Assembly (NCBI RefSeq): GCF_013402915.1
Contig: NC_050720.1
Span: 1,178,001 to 1,242,000, forward strand
Source of the DNA: Zygotorulaspora mrakii
Taxonomy: Eukaryota; Ascomycota; Saccharomycetes; Saccharomycetales; Saccharomycetaceae
Direction: 5' to 3'
DNA: 64,000 nt
A program made the translations under genes and the position numbers. Under the pieces are notes generated by a model. The model saw nothing but the letters and a program-made list of their open reading frames with translations, had not been told where the DNA came from and did no database searches. Positions 18,801-28,789 of this stretch are shown here, one piece after another; position 1 is the first letter of the stretch; each line of letters opens with the position of its first letter.

Positions 18801-21800
18801 TTATTTCCTACGATAGAAAGTTCAATGTCCTCTGACATCGATCTATCGGATGATATCTCAGAGAAAGAGGCCTTTCAGGCAATTCTAGAAAACTTTTCGA
18901 CTTCGTGGATCGCAAGATATAGAATGGCAAAACTTAAGTTTCATGGAAGAACATCGCGCATAGTAAAGCGAGCAGAAATGGGGGCTGAGAGGTACTTTTA
19001 CTCTCCCTTGGATTCTAATACGGTGGGAAATCTTCTTATTGAAAAATTGCATTTAAATCTGGGAGCACCAAGTTTTCCGATTGCAAACTTTGCAGATTTT
19101 GTTCACAAGTACGGGAAAGGTGTTCCTAAAGATCGACTATACACTCTTTTACTAATTATGGGAGTAGATATTCGTACAGGGTTATGGGAACTTAGACTAA
19201 GAGATTACCCATTGCCCATTGTCTCATTTCCGGATTCCCATACCACAGGAGATATGGTGTTTGGAGAGAGAATGCCCGAAGAGAAATCTCTGAGAACTGT
19301 ATATATCCCCTTCATTCCTGCTGCTTCAAGAGCTGAATATTCCAAAAGCAATTCCATCTACGGATCGCATATAATTCGTACAATGAACTCTATTAAGATA
19401 TTTTTCAACATCAAATCGAAAGTGCAGTCGCCTTTACCGGCCTCGATTACGTGGGGAAAATCGCTCCAACCGGGATATACCTCCTTGATGTTATGGTTCG
19501 ATTATTTAACTAGGCCACAGGAAGACCCCTCGCCAAAAATGGGCTTTTGGGATAAGTTTAGATTTCTCGTACATGGAAAATGGACATACGATTTTTCAGA
19601 GGTCAGCAAATTTCATCTGAACATCAAAGGCTCTCAACATCCATATAAGATTGCCGATGACGGAGCAGGGCTCTCTTTTTGTTGGTCAGGTGGGACAACG
19701 ATTCACATTCATAAGTCGGAAGATCCTAAAGAGCTTCTTAATATCGAATCGAAACAATTTCAGCTGGCGGTTAGAGATTTCACTGCTACAAACAAGTTTG
19801 ATAAAGTTCTTATGAAGCTGGCAGGACATGTAATATGGAAATTGGGGCTTTTATTTGAACAAGGTGATATTCACAAAGCTGGTGAGGAGGCCAGGTTGCC
19901 CCCCTGCAAGCCTCATTATGAAGTTGAACTTGTTCATCCAAGCCATGTCACAGACTTTGAAAGCTATGACTCTTTCAGTGGTTTCAGGAGTGATTTCATT
20001 CACATGTCAATCGGTGTTTACTCGTCTGCAAAGGGGTCTTCAAATAATCTTTATCTCGCACCTCATTCAGTTTATCATTTCTTGAATTGGTGGAATTTGT
20101 TTCACACATATACATCCGGGCCAATAAGGCAAGGTCCACTATTCACCGATTTGGTGCAGAACCCCATGAAGTTTGGAAAATCTCTATTCACTCTAAAATA
20201 CCAATTACATCTAGAACCATTGGTACTAACTCACGTCTACCGTCATTATACGGACTTTGATGATACCAATCACGTTTCTTTTACTGGCTTAAAAGGAAAG
20301 GTTCAAGCATTAAGAATTGACCTTCATCAAAAAAGAGTAAAATTGACGCATACTAATGAGAAATTGAAAAGATCCAAGCCTGTATGGAAATTCAAGATGT
20401 CCACAGGAGAATTGGATTGCACTGAGGCAGATATCAGAATTCTATCTGCAATTTTTGACAGGTCAGAAGGAGATGAGATTTTGGCTTCACGATTCGGATT
20501 TCGTACGGATCAGAAGTCCTTCAAACCACCTTTGTTCGTGGTGAATGAAAAAGAACTAAAGGAAAGTGAGTGGTATGATTACGAGGACTACATAGATTTG
20601 GATCAAGTGTCACTGGAATCATCGATACTTTTCAAACTTGAAGCTATTCCTCTAATGTATTCTCCTCGCATATCTTATTTCAGAAAAATTAATGATGATG
20701 GCTACGTTGTCCCATTTCCCTTTGGAAGAGAGGAGTCTCATGATTGTATGATTGGTAAGAATCATCCAGAGCGTACCCAAGAGCATCTGGTGCGTCAAAG
20801 AGTTGCAGAAATCGAAAAGGATATAAAAAAGGTTGCAAAGCACTTAGAATCAGTTCAGCAATCGCAAGAGGGACCTGGAAACATAAAAAAAGTTGAGGCA
20901 AAGGTGGCAGCGCTCACTGCCAGTCTTCATGAATTGAAGCATAGACTGCACATTGTGCATATAATACTTGATGATTTAAAACTTTCTGAAGTTGCACCTA
21001 GCATATACTCTTCTGGAGATTCCGAAAGCTCAGTGTCCAGCAGCTTTGACTCAAATGATGACAGTGATGAAAGTCATATTAGTGATTCTCCTTTACTTAG
21101 GTCCACCACAATTGAGTCTTTCAGGTCAATGAGGCAAGCATCAAGTTTGCAGGTCAATTCCACTTATGACAATAGATTCATTGTCCATAGCATCCAGTTC
21201 AAGATAAATAAGATTATTCGACAGCATCTTTTTGAATATGCATCCAATGCATTCGAAAGAAAATCGATGCAATTTTTTCTCACATATAAATCAGTCATGA
21301 TTTTGAAGGAGCTGCTAAACACCACGATCGTGGATGCGAAAACATCATCGAGTGATTTTGACTCTTTTGGTACTGACGAGGGTGTATCCAATGCAGAGTT
21401 TGTACAGCGATTTGAAGAGTTGATACGTGAAGTACCAAGTGATAACTTCGATTTTGTTGATAGTTACTTGTTTAGACTAATCTCACCACAATTGCAATTT
21501 ATGTCCGATGTTGAACCTGACAGCGCAGTAATCTTGGCCGCTAGAGATATCGAGATGGGCATTATTGATATAATGCAAATCATAGGCAAATCGGGACAAA
21601 GGATCCCGATGGATATTGATACCATAGTGGAAACGAGGTACTGTGCTGTATCCAAGGATATACAGTTATTCACTCTTTCAAAGCAGGATATCATTTCCAC
21701 AGGAGGTAAAGGCTTCCATCAAAATGGTTATGGCATGCATGAGGACTCCAAGTTTTGGCCTCCGTGGATTCCTCTAGAAATGTGTTATGACGGCGCACTA

Positions 21801-23414
21801 CTCGAAAAGCATGTTTTTTTGAGGAGAAGATCAATGTTCTTTACCTATACGTCGCCCAATCCCTTATTTTTCACTGATGAAGATACAACAGGATTGTCCA
21901 AAGAGGCGAAGTTTCGGGTCGGTTTTCCAGGTCTTGTTCTCACTTCGACGTCTCAACAATACTGTGCAGTTTACAATATAACTCAAGATTTATTGTCTTT
22001 CCAATCAACGTTAGATGAAAAAGTCGAAAAGTTAGCGAAAGTTATTTTGGCGGATGAGGTTAGAAATAATCTAGAGAAACTTGACGTATCGGTTGTTACA
22101 ACCCTCCAGCGAAAAGTGAAAGATCTCTATTACACACGTGAATTTCTGAAAGTGCATGACCATAGGCTTTATAACAAAACAGCACAAGAGTTGACTTATG
22201 AAATACAGACTACCCTTTTGGAGCTCTCTATTTTGATGACAGCCGTAAAGAAGAACTATGATCGTCTTGTAAGTGGAAGTAAATCATCGCAAAAGAAACT
22301 TAACTGGCATATTGGAACGGATGAACTCATTTGGGAACTGTACGATGATGAAACTAAACCATTTATGACGATAGGTTTAGGCCCATCAAACTACATAAGA
22401 TCACAGATTTCCAATGGATTGAATAGCAACATGATTGCTATTTCCTCTTTGCAGTGCTTTAACCAGCAAGAAGCACCTGTTTATTTAGAGCTTTTAGCTC
22501 CCTTTGAAGATAATCCTCACTATGACAAGTCAATACCTATGGTCGAATTATCCTGGAAGCAGGGCCCTCCAATTGGTGGTATAGCCGATCTAGAGAGCAT
22601 GATCATATCATTACAGCCAATATTATTCAAGATGGACCATATCACCTCGGAAAAAATAATGAATTATATGTTTCCGGCTAAGGAAAAGATGCAAGCCATT
22701 ATTTCGCCAGTACCGAAACAAACCTCGATCTCAACTGTGTTGAACTCTCAAGGCATACGTCGTAGTCCCTCCGTAGGTAGCTTGTCTTCTGGAAGATCAA
22801 GCTCCGAAGGTAAGGACTTCGATTCCCCGGATACAACTAGTGTCTTTTCGTCTTCAGATGCAGCTTCGATAATCAAGAGAAATCCAAAGAAGATTACCAC
22901 ATCTATTTTGAATCAACCCGATGAAAATATTAATGAGATGGTGAAAAGATCAGGAACGTTTTTTAATGTTAAAACAATCTTAATTAAAAAAACAACCATG
23001 TCCGTTTGTTATAAAGGTGCCCATCATGTTCTTACTGATGTCAATAACTTAATTGTGAAAGTTCCAAACCTGACTTATGTCAACAAAGTGTGGTCAAGAG
23101 ATGAATTTTTTGCGGCACTCAAAAGGGATATAACGAAAGTTGTTGTTCAGCATTTAGGTACCATAATCGGTAATAAGTTCATTCCGCATAAGAAGGAAAA
23201 CAAGTTGAAAGCTTCAATGGACATATCACAGCTCCTGAGCTTGGAAGCTCGCACAGAGAACAGCTCAATTGCTTCCAGTAATTATCATGTTCACAGAATC
23301 AAGAAGAAACACTCGGGTACATCATCGAAAAATTCCAAAAACACTACGATTCCAACAAATGATGACTCTGAAGTTAAGCCTTTTTTCCCTACCGCTGAGG
23401 ATACATTGCAATGA
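15825..23414 (+). CDS. Hobbit-family bridge-like lipid transfer protein (YPR117W orthologue)
   Basis: A 2,529-residue protein (S. cerevisiae YPR117W about 2,489). An N-terminal hydrophobic helix (about residues 14-36, VVLILMILFIFQSIV) anchors it, probably in the ER, and is followed by the long series of beta-rich repeats typical of the FMP27/Hobbit/BLTP2 family, which build a hydrophobic groove for bulk phospholipid movement at ER-plasma membrane contacts. An Asn/Asp-rich insertion lies near residues 246-290 (nt 16560-16660), a coiled coil near nt 20790-20970 and a Ser-rich disordered stretch just after it. The tail is basic. The upstream TTG at 15819 is not used; ATG at 15825 is chosen, with 15834 also possible. 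Location between TEL2 (YGR099W) and MDR1 (YGR100W) fits the interleaved order. Substrate preference is inferred. Confidence 0.9.
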   Translation: MCNMVTAKVKELAENVVLILMILFIFQSIVNAGLLFIVRRFSGSTNSISFRIWGRTIRGLRVRTPSCKLRVGKIGLTFGKKIAVTFSDIDIVVLKDIQKTREEIRKNSDQVGSEPLDSVELLLSGKVLWILNKIFPLCCYFQVMSLRLLDGTVIKVDLSSVAVDGISEDKLRAEMFLHSICNTKKGDTIHNISYQLKCDMLRKEERGTKRCRVTMKNWSSYLRLNGLHFHVNDLMNWNADHDKHATINDDNNCNNDNTNDNTNNSDPTKNSNNDETEKGNIELDENVVNFYEAKLQNILRKYRGPIEILRVVDIKVEDLIISYKHYMHVKVSSIQFYMETVDIYSYGFNLEFLPSTVHKANNHEISMSVSTFTMDVKETSVIRIPFINNVITTDILSFLAHGNPITKAKISHNMNIINPSIVVTIKQVLDALTYFNKYKQMIHLRSDRLSRDPQTKNVALAILKKNVQSLPSFILKPAIWNFSSTLQFSTDEHMVFKFYSIQALLHRKNILLNSSGFDRARSRPELAFIERDPFSKQITNYLKISNVSLLFMKLPTSNTEAITTVPICGFERSDTFLDEKFDEKINIESTLRHLTLSLDDLDVLGKMHAVLFRILQTYNMGRMSDLADEESCIHTKKRSDNHSTHWFLQLRLKDFSCSLLLAKYLPVFLDPLATKNFNMSDISRGMIFVMRESFATASPEEKTFRAVTASLIRVMEDQSLKQVSDVVVDLKELSVVVRPSKTVQVTLPSVQFNVDVSTIWLIFFIKTAIVEYSSFPGKPRHKYPGKEMSNESSYSVALDIEKTIIEVMLPQNTPLLLSLEDIHYSPVTSVLHISNISIFVKSVYVKEIPVQVSLLNINDFEVILGDIGEGHSVKVSTSSIRFHTEYHFRFYMVVDNMINMFKSVKQIELAFSDLHKFHRLRPSQQHPVELTSIDIFTERFVVSVEEDPFEQELGLILKIGVLEQRDRLEKLQEFNEQRKRTRTHNERAESGSLFPTIESSMSSDIDLSDDISEKEAFQAILENFSTSWIARYRMAKLKFHGRTSRIVKRAEMGAERYFYSPLDSNTVGNLLIEKLHLNLGAPSFPIANFADFVHKYGKGVPKDRLYTLLLIMGVDIRTGLWELRLRDYPLPIVSFPDSHTTGDMVFGERMPEEKSLRTVYIPFIPAASRAEYSKSNSIYGSHIIRTMNSIKIFFNIKSKVQSPLPASITWGKSLQPGYTSLMLWFDYLTRPQEDPSPKMGFWDKFRFLVHGKWTYDFSEVSKFHLNIKGSQHPYKIADDGAGLSFCWSGGTTIHIHKSEDPKELLNIESKQFQLAVRDFTATNKFDKVLMKLAGHVIWKLGLLFEQGDIHKAGEEARLPPCKPHYEVELVHPSHVTDFESYDSFSGFRSDFIHMSIGVYSSAKGSSNNLYLAPHSVYHFLNWWNLFHTYTSGPIRQGPLFTDLVQNPMKFGKSLFTLKYQLHLEPLVLTHVYRHYTDFDDTNHVSFTGLKGKVQALRIDLHQKRVKLTHTNEKLKRSKPVWKFKMSTGELDCTEADIRILSAIFDRSEGDEILASRFGFRTDQKSFKPPLFVVNEKELKESEWYDYEDYIDLDQVSLESSILFKLEAIPLMYSPRISYFRKINDDGYVVPFPFGREESHDCMIGKNHPERTQEHLVRQRVAEIEKDIKKVAKHLESVQQSQEGPGNIKKVEAKVAALTASLHELKHRLHIVHIILDDLKLSEVAPSIYSSGDSESSVSSSFDSNDDSDESHISDSPLLRSTTIESFRSMRQASSLQVNSTYDNRFIVHSIQFKINKIIRQHLFEYASNAFERKSMQFFLTYKSVMILKELLNTTIVDAKTSSSDFDSFGTDEGVSNAEFVQRFEELIREVPSDNFDFVDSYLFRLISPQLQFMSDVEPDSAVILAARDIEMGIIDIMQIIGKSGQRIPMDIDTIVETRYCAVSKDIQLFTLSKQDIISTGGKGFHQNGYGMHEDSKFWPPWIPLEMCYDGALLEKHVFLRRRSMFFTYTSPNPLFFTDEDTTGLSKEAKFRVGFPGLVLTSTSQQYCAVYNITQDLLSFQSTLDEKVEKLAKVILADEVRNNLEKLDVSVVTTLQRKVKDLYYTREFLKVHDHRLYNKTAQELTYEIQTTLLELSILMTAVKKNYDRLVSGSKSSQKKLNWHIGTDELIWELYDDETKPFMTIGLGPSNYIRSQISNGLNSNMIAISSLQCFNQQEAPVYLELLAPFEDNPHYDKSIPMVELSWKQGPPIGGIADLESMIISLQPILFKMDHITSEKIMNYMFPAKEKMQAIISPVPKQTSISTVLNSQGIRRSPSVGSLSSGRSSSEGKDFDSPDTTSVFSSSDAASIIKRNPKKITTSILNQPDENINEMVKRSGTFFNVKTILIKKTTMSVCYKGAHHVLTDVNNLIVKVPNLTYVNKVWSRDEFFAALKRDITKVVVQHLGTIIGNKFIPHKKENKLKASMDISQLLSLEARTENSSIASSNYHVHRIKKKHSGTSSKNSKNTTIPTNDDSEVKPFFPTAEDTLQ

Positions 23415-23760
23415 ATAGCTATCTTGTTACAATTCCGCCCTGTACTCAATTCACGAGTCTACGTAATTAAACATTTAATCTGTACCGTACTTAGAATCAT
23501 CACATATCAGAATTCAGAGAGCAAAGTTATGCAATGGATTTATCGACCCCCATGATTTGCCCACCTGATGAGTGTTTCCATCTATTTTGAAGGGATTTCT
23601 TAGTTTTCCATCATGCAAAGCGGGATAGGTCCGATAATACGAAACATTGAACATCTCGAGTCGATTTTGGCTTACATGGAAGCAAAGATACTACAAAGTA
23701 GATATCGAAAAAGCCTAGTTGGTAACGGATTTGAAGCAAGAGCCTTCGATTTAACGACTG
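23415..23760. other. YPR117W-MDR1 intergenic region
   Basis: About 345 bp between two genes on the same strand. I see nothing beyond the terminator of the upstream gene and the promoter of MDR1. Confidence 0.35.
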
Positions 23761-26634
23761 ATGTCCTTTTTTGAAAGCCTTCGCCAAAAGGCGCCATTTT
23801 TGGACAGAATAGCTGAGAATTTCACCCCTGCAATAACACGAGATGAAAAGTTCAAGCTGGAATACAAGTTACCTGCTGATGAGAATATTTTGGATGACAC
23901 TAATGCGGACTTATCGTTTGTGAGTGCTTTTGGCAAGTTGAAGGAGTTGCAAAAGGTCAAGAATACGAACGAACAGGCAATGGCTTATGTATACTCAGGT
24001 AAGCTGTTTTTAACACCTCATTACTTGTTATTTCGAGACTCCTTTGATCATTCTTCCTGTATCATGGTGGTGAACTTATCGGCTGTAAAGCGTGTGGAAA
24101 GGGCAACATCGACTGCCTATGCCTTTTCACTTCTTGTAACGTTGTACTCTGGAAGTCAGATAGTAATCCAATTCATTGGACTTCGCTATAGATCAGAACA
24201 GTTTTGTGCTCAAATGAAACTAAGACTTAAAGACAATGTTCCTAATGCAAAGGAACTGCCTGAATTTCTGGCATCATGTTACTCTGAATTCTTATTGAGA
24301 AAAAATCTACTGCGAATAAAAGATATCACAGTTCCTCCTGCGGGTTTGGGTCAGTTATACAAGTATCCCGGTAATCCAACGGTTGCCAAGGAAAAGGCTA
24401 AATTGCGGCTTTGGTTCAACTATTTTAAAGAACACGGAGCAAATATAGGGATTGTCAAAAATCATGAATTTCAAAAGCTAATTAGGATAGGAGTGCCAAA
24501 TAGATTAAGGAGCGAAATATGGGAACTCTGCTGTGGATCGATATATTTAAGGCAGGCACATAGAGGTGAATACGAACGAATTTTGAAGGATAATGAAGGG
24601 AAAAGCTCGCAGGCTGTTGAAGAAATTGAAAAGGATTTGAAAAGGTCACTCCCGGAGTATTCTGCGTATCAAAAGGAGGAAGGTATTCAGCGACTAAGAA
24701 ACGTCCTAACAGCGTACTCTTGGAAGAATCCTGATGTTGGGTATTGTCAGGCTATGAACATAGTTGTTGCCGGTTTATTAATATACATGACAGAAGAGCA
24801 AGCTTTCTGGTGCCTTTCTAACATCTGTGATATTTACGTCCCGGGATATTATTCAAAGACCATGTATGGTACTTTATTAGATCAAAAAGTTTTCGAAGCG
24901 TTCGTAAAGGAAAAAATGCCTGTTCTGTGGGAGCATATTGTCAAGTATGATATCCAAATGTCTGTTGTTTCTCTTCCATGGTTTTTATCGCTCTTTTTCA
25001 CCTCCATGCCATTAGAATATGCGTTTAGAATTATGGACATATTTTTCCTTTATGGATCTAAAACTTTATTTCAAGTTTCTTTAGCTATATTAAAGGTAAA
25101 TGGCGATGATCTTTTAGAGGTTGAAGATGACGGTATGTTCATTGCAATTTTGAAAAATTACTTCCATACCTTGAGCGACAGTGCGCATCCAGATTCAAGC
25201 GATATTAAATATAGACAGATAACAAAATTTCAAGAGCTTTTAGTGACAGCATTTAAAGAGTTTAATGTTATCACAGAATCGATTGTAGCACAGGAGAGAA
25301 ATAGATTCCAAAAAAGTATTTTTCAAGACATTGAAACATTCGTCAAGCGTACTCAATTGAGACACATGCCCAAGACGTTCAATCTTTCTCAAGAACAGTT
25401 ATCTAATATCTATGACATTTTTTATCAAAGCATTGAAAGTCATAAGATCAGCATGGGGACTGGATCATCTAATATGGAGTTTGAAATATTTATTCAATTC
25501 TTGAGTAAATTTTGTGACTGGAGTAAACCTTCAGAAACTGATAATGATCCATCTTTCAGAAAACAGAAAAGAGGTTTTCTCAAGAGACTGTTTAAAAAGT
25601 GGGATTCTAGTAGAATTGGTGAGCTTACACTATATGATGTAGTCTCTGGTCTAGACAAGCTCATAACGCAAGATCTTTTGGAATCTATCAACTTCTTTTT
25701 CTCTCTCTACGATGAGGATGATGATAACGAACTACTTCGAGAAGAAGTCTTACAAATTTCTGAGGGTCTGCTGTTTTTGACTGAGCCCTGGAAAACAGGA
25801 AGATACGTTGATGAACTGACGAAAAAATCTATAGAAAATGGTATTGCTGAATCTATTGTCAAAGAGAATGGTTCGGCGATAACCGTGGAGCAAATAAGTC
25901 TCCCATCCGGTGTTACGGTTGATGAAGAAAAATACAAGTCAGAGCAAACTGAACGTTATTTGGAAGCTGCCAGCAACTTCTTGCAAAGATCGTTCGAATA
26001 CGCAAAGCCTTTAGAGTTGAGTGAGGAAATCAATTTAATAGATCTTTCAGATGACGAAGATACCGACAGTGGCACAAAGCAAAAGAATTATGAGGCTATG
26101 ATGGCAAACGCAGCTTTGGATCCTACGCATCCAAAAGTCTTAGATCTCGCCACCTTTAGAATGATCATATTGGCGGATGAAACCTATGAGCTGTTTTTCA
26201 CATCAACTTTCAGAAATTCGATCCATGTAGATGAGCAGGTGGACCCTTCTGAAGGCAAGGAAAAAGCACTAAGAAATATGTTCGATGGTATAATTGCTGA
26301 CGGTAAAAGGGTTGCAGAGGAAGTCCGTCGTCGTGTAGACTCGGTGGCCACAAAGGGCAGTATTGCCTCCTCTGAGAGTAACTCACAAACACTTAATGGC
26401 AGCTCTACGACTAGTGGAACTTCCCACATATCAGCATCCAAGGATGACAGGATGGACGATGTTGATGATTTCACCACAGAACATCCAAACGAACAAGAAG
26501 AACTTTTGAGTACTTCGTGGATAGAGATGGATAGCGCACCAGACCCTTCCACTAATCAAAACAGGACATTAAGAGCAATATCAGCTGAGACTTCTAGTGA
26601 CCAAAAGGATCTCATCGAGTTCGAAACGAATTGA
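23761..26634 (+). CDS. MDR1: TBC-domain GTPase-activating protein for Rab GTPases
   Basis: A 957-residue protein (S. cerevisiae Mdr1/Gyp2, 950). A GRAM domain lies in the N-terminal quarter (around residues 75-165), followed by a TBC domain. The dual-finger residues are present: I289-x2-D292-x2-R295 supplies the arginine finger and Y328-C329-Q330 the glutamine finger. An EF-hand-like loop ([12 protein letters not shown], about 651-662) follows, then an acidic, Ser-rich tail. Gyp2 stimulates GTP hydrolysis by Ypt6 and Sec4-type Rabs in membrane traffic. The gene lies between YPR117W and PCP1 as YGR100W does before YGR101W. It starts with ATG and has no in-frame breaks. Despite the symbol it is not a drug efflux pump. 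Confidence 0.95.
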   Translation: MSFFESLRQKAPFLDRIAENFTPAITRDEKFKLEYKLPADENILDDTNADLSFVSAFGKLKELQKVKNTNEQAMAYVYSGKLFLTPHYLLFRDSFDHSSCIMVVNLSAVKRVERATSTAYAFSLLVTLYSGSQIVIQFIGLRYRSEQFCAQMKLRLKDNVPNAKELPEFLASCYSEFLLRKNLLRIKDITVPPAGLGQLYKYPGNPTVAKEKAKLRLWFNYFKEHGANIGIVKNHEFQKLIRIGVPNRLRSEIWELCCGSIYLRQAHRGEYERILKDNEGKSSQAVEEIEKDLKRSLPEYSAYQKEEGIQRLRNVLTAYSWKNPDVGYCQAMNIVVAGLLIYMTEEQAFWCLSNICDIYVPGYYSKTMYGTLLDQKVFEAFVKEKMPVLWEHIVKYDIQMSVVSLPWFLSLFFTSMPLEYAFRIMDIFFLYGSKTLFQVSLAILKVNGDDLLEVEDDGMFIAILKNYFHTLSDSAHPDSSDIKYRQITKFQELLVTAFKEFNVITESIVAQERNRFQKSIFQDIETFVKRTQLRHMPKTFNLSQEQLSNIYDIFYQSIESHKISMGTGSSNMEFEIFIQFLSKFCDWSKPSETDNDPSFRKQKRGFLKRLFKKWDSSRIGELTLYDVVSGLDKLITQDLLESINFFFSLYDEDDDNELLREEVLQISEGLLFLTEPWKTGRYVDELTKKSIENGIAESIVKENGSAITVEQISLPSGVTVDEEKYKSEQTERYLEAASNFLQRSFEYAKPLELSEEINLIDLSDDEDTDSGTKQKNYEAMMANAALDPTHPKVLDLATFRMIILADETYELFFTSTFRNSIHVDEQVDPSEGKEKALRNMFDGIIADGKRVAEEVRRRVDSVATKGSIASSESNSQTLNGSSTTSGTSHISASKDDRMDDVDDFTTEHPNEQEELLSTSWIEMDSAPDPSTNQNRTLRAISAETSSDQKDLIEFETN

Positions 26635-26790
26635 TATAGACAACATTTACGCAAACTAACCTAAGTAGGCATTTATCATCTTGGAGGCATATTGAATTTT
26701 GTTCGGCCCGGGTAAACGTTCAAAAGCTCAAATGTAAAATGAAAGTAACTATAGCATCTAAATAGTTAAAAGTATGGATATCTATTCACG

Positions 26791-27858
26791 ATGCAATGGT
26801 TAAAATACCCCCCTGAATACAGTAGGTTAGGCTTAAAGCGAAACATGTTGAAAATACCAGTGGGCTCCCAATATTTCACTACCTGTGGAAAGAACTTCTT
26901 TTTGAGTAATGGCCTACGGAAACCATTAGTGTCGTCATTATTTGGGCCAAAGATGATGCTGGGCAAGCTGAACCAGTTGAAACTACTGAAAGCAAACTTT
27001 ACATCAAAGCGGCTTTTCTCCAAGGGAAGTCCGTTTAAATCGAGATGGAGAGATGCTTTCAGAGGAGCAGATTCTAGAAGCCGATACAACAGTTTGAATC
27101 GCTTCCAGCAATACCAATATAATGATGGGAATACAATAGGGAAGCTGACTTTTGTTGGGCTTTCCATGATGACTGGAATCTTTATACTGTCTCCATATGT
27201 ATTCCACTATATTCCACCTTTCACGCATTTCGAGCGAAATCCAACCCATCTTGTGTATGCGATATTAGGGATAAATGCAGGTGTATTTTGTTTGTGGAAA
27301 TTGCCAAGATCTTGGAGATATTTACAAAGATATATGCTTCTCGAGAAGGACCGCATGTATAGTAAATGGGCATTGATTGGAAGTGCATTTTCTCATCAAG
27401 AATTGTGGCATTTAGGTATGAATATGTTGGCTTTGTGGTCTTTTGGGACATCCCTGGCTACCATGCTAGGAGCCTCAAACTTCTTTTCCTTATACATGAA
27501 CAGCGCAATTGCAGGCTCCCTGTTTTCAGTGTGGTATCCGAGAATTGCGCGTATTGCAATGATGAGCCCTAGCTTAGGTGCAAGTGGTGCGTTATTCGGC
27601 GTTTTTGGATGTTTTTCATACTTGCTCCCACATGCCAAGATATTGCTATTCGTGTTTCCTATACCAGGAGGAGCATGGGTAGCATTCTTAGGAGCTGCAG
27701 CATGGAATGCAGCTGGTTGTGTGTTCAGATGGGGGTCATTTGACTATGCTGCTCATCTAGGGGGCTCTCTAATGGGTGTTCTGTATGGCTACATTATCAG
27801 TGAACTTGCAAAGAAACAAAGAGAGAAGAGGTTGCAATCTTTAACAAGATGGTTTTGA
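26791..27858 (+). CDS. PCP1: Mitochondrial rhomboid protease
   Basis: A 355-residue inner-membrane serine protease (S. cerevisiae Pcp1 346). The catalytic dyad is S265 in LGASGALFG and H322 in DYAAHLGGS, each 9 residues later than the S. cerevisiae S256 and H313. Six to seven membrane segments cover about residues 125-345, and the first 100 residues are basic with no long acidic run, as in a mitochondrial presequence. Pcp1 cleaves Mgm1 to balance inner-membrane fusion forms, and Ccp1. It follows MDR1 on the same strand, as YGR101W follows YGR100W, and is convergent with GTF1. ATG at 26791 is the first in frame. Confidence 0.96.
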   Translation: MQWLKYPPEYSRLGLKRNMLKIPVGSQYFTTCGKNFFLSNGLRKPLVSSLFGPKMMLGKLNQLKLLKANFTSKRLFSKGSPFKSRWRDAFRGADSRSRYNSLNRFQQYQYNDGNTIGKLTFVGLSMMTGIFILSPYVFHYIPPFTHFERNPTHLVYAILGINAGVFCLWKLPRSWRYLQRYMLLEKDRMYSKWALIGSAFSHQELWHLGMNMLALWSFGTSLATMLGASNFFSLYMNSAIAGSLFSVWYPRIARIAMMSPSLGASGALFGVFGCFSYLLPHAKILLFVFPIPGGAWVAFLGAAAWNAAGCVFRWGSFDYAAHLGGSLMGVLYGYIISELAKKQREKRLQSLTRWF

Positions 27859-27973
27859 AATACTCAGTAAGTATCGTGTATATACAGTTGCTAATATCAC
27901 GCATGTTAGCTGCGCAAAAAGATAAGCATTCAAAATATGATCAGATAGTGCTGCCTTGCATTCCGCCTTTATT

Positions 27974-28513
27974 TTAGTCTCTATTTGTAATTAATCCACC
28001 TCTTACCACTAAATACCCATCCTTCTTCAGCTTGGCTAATCCTGTACTATCCCATGAATCATCCAATTCACCAGTCTCTGGATTCTTTTTTTGGCTCTCG
28101 ATCGTTGCGACGAGTTTCTCGTAGGTTAGCGGCACTCCATGCCTTGGCATAATACGGGCATCCTTGGCATCAATATTTTTGTCCTCTAACGGGATACTAT
28201 GCAGCTTGTTTATGAGCAGCAATTGCTTCCCTAATTTCCCTCGTATCACGTCTATGTCGCTTCCCTCACTTGGCAGTCCTGACAATTTCAGTACCCTCAA
28301 GGCAGTCTCTCTGGAGGGCAACGCATCTTTCTCAATAGCAGAAGAGTCCAAGTACTCAGCGACAGACCAAGTCTCCTTTGACATATATTCTTTCACCTGA
28401 TCAATTGTAGTGAATTTTTTACCCACAACAGGTTTCAAAGAGTAGCGCCGGCAGACCACTCTTATAAATCTTATATATTTGGAGCGATTACAGATATATC
28501 GACTTGTGAACAT
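27974..28513 (-). CDS. GTF1: Mitochondrial glutamyl-tRNA(Gln) amidotransferase subunit F
   Basis: A 179-residue protein (S. cerevisiae 183). GatF is the yeast-specific third subunit of GatFAB, which converts Glu-tRNA(Gln) into Gln-tRNA(Gln) inside mitochondria. The N-terminus (MFTSRYICNRSKYIRFIRVVCRRYSLKP) is strongly basic without acidic residues, a good mitochondrial targeting signal. TTIDQVKEYMSKETWSVAEYL and DSWDSTGLAKLKKDGYLVVRGGLI are recognisable family segments, the latter resembling the C-terminal tail that helps hold GatA and GatB. Position and strand match YGR102C between PCP1 and NOP7. Confidence 0.9.
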   Translation of the reverse strand: MFTSRYICNRSKYIRFIRVVCRRYSLKPVVGKKFTTIDQVKEYMSKETWSVAEYLDSSAIEKDALPSRETALRVLKLSGLPSEGSDIDVIRGKLGKQLLLINKLHSIPLEDKNIDAKDARIMPRHGVPLTYEKLVATIESQKKNPETGELDDSWDSTGLAKLKKDGYLVVRGGLITNRD

Positions 28514-28640
28514 AACTAATATTCACTTCAAAGGCTTACCAAGCTACTAATCACTTTATTTTAACGTATTGTGATCTAGTTTTTGATATCTCTATCTGAT
28601 AAGCCTTACACGTCCATAGCGATGTTAGATTTTAATATCG

Positions 28641-28649
28641 AAAAATTTT
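28641..28649 (+). promoter_or_regulatory. RRPE element of NOP7
   Basis: AAAAATTTT inside CGAAAAATTTTCAT matches the rRNA-processing element bound by Stb3, 30 bp from a PAC element and about 140 bp before the NOP7 ATG. The RRPE plus PAC pair is the mark of yeast ribosome-biogenesis genes. Confidence 0.75.
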
Positions 28650-28670
28650 CATTTTTCTGAAAATGCAAAA

Positions 28671-28693
28671 GCGATGAGATGAGATGAGATGAG
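28671..28693 (+). promoter_or_regulatory. PAC element of NOP7 with tandem ATGAG repeats
   Basis: GCGATGAGATGAG is the full PAC consensus (Dot6/Tod6 site). It continues as four copies of ATGAG (28674-28693), about 100 bp upstream of NOP7. The extra copies overlap the PAC and may be a microsatellite grown from it. Confidence 0.8.
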
Positions 28694-28789
28694 AATACTA
28701 CAAATACGTAGTGGAATCTTATTACCATATTCAATTTGACTATATTTCAAGACAGCAGGAGTTCAGCGCAGTTTAGTTGAAAGTGCACC

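Noticed and set aside
20224..20230. TACTAAC branch-point-like heptamer suggesting an intron
   Set aside because: It lies in the continuous, conserved YPR117W reading frame with no suitable splice sites around it.
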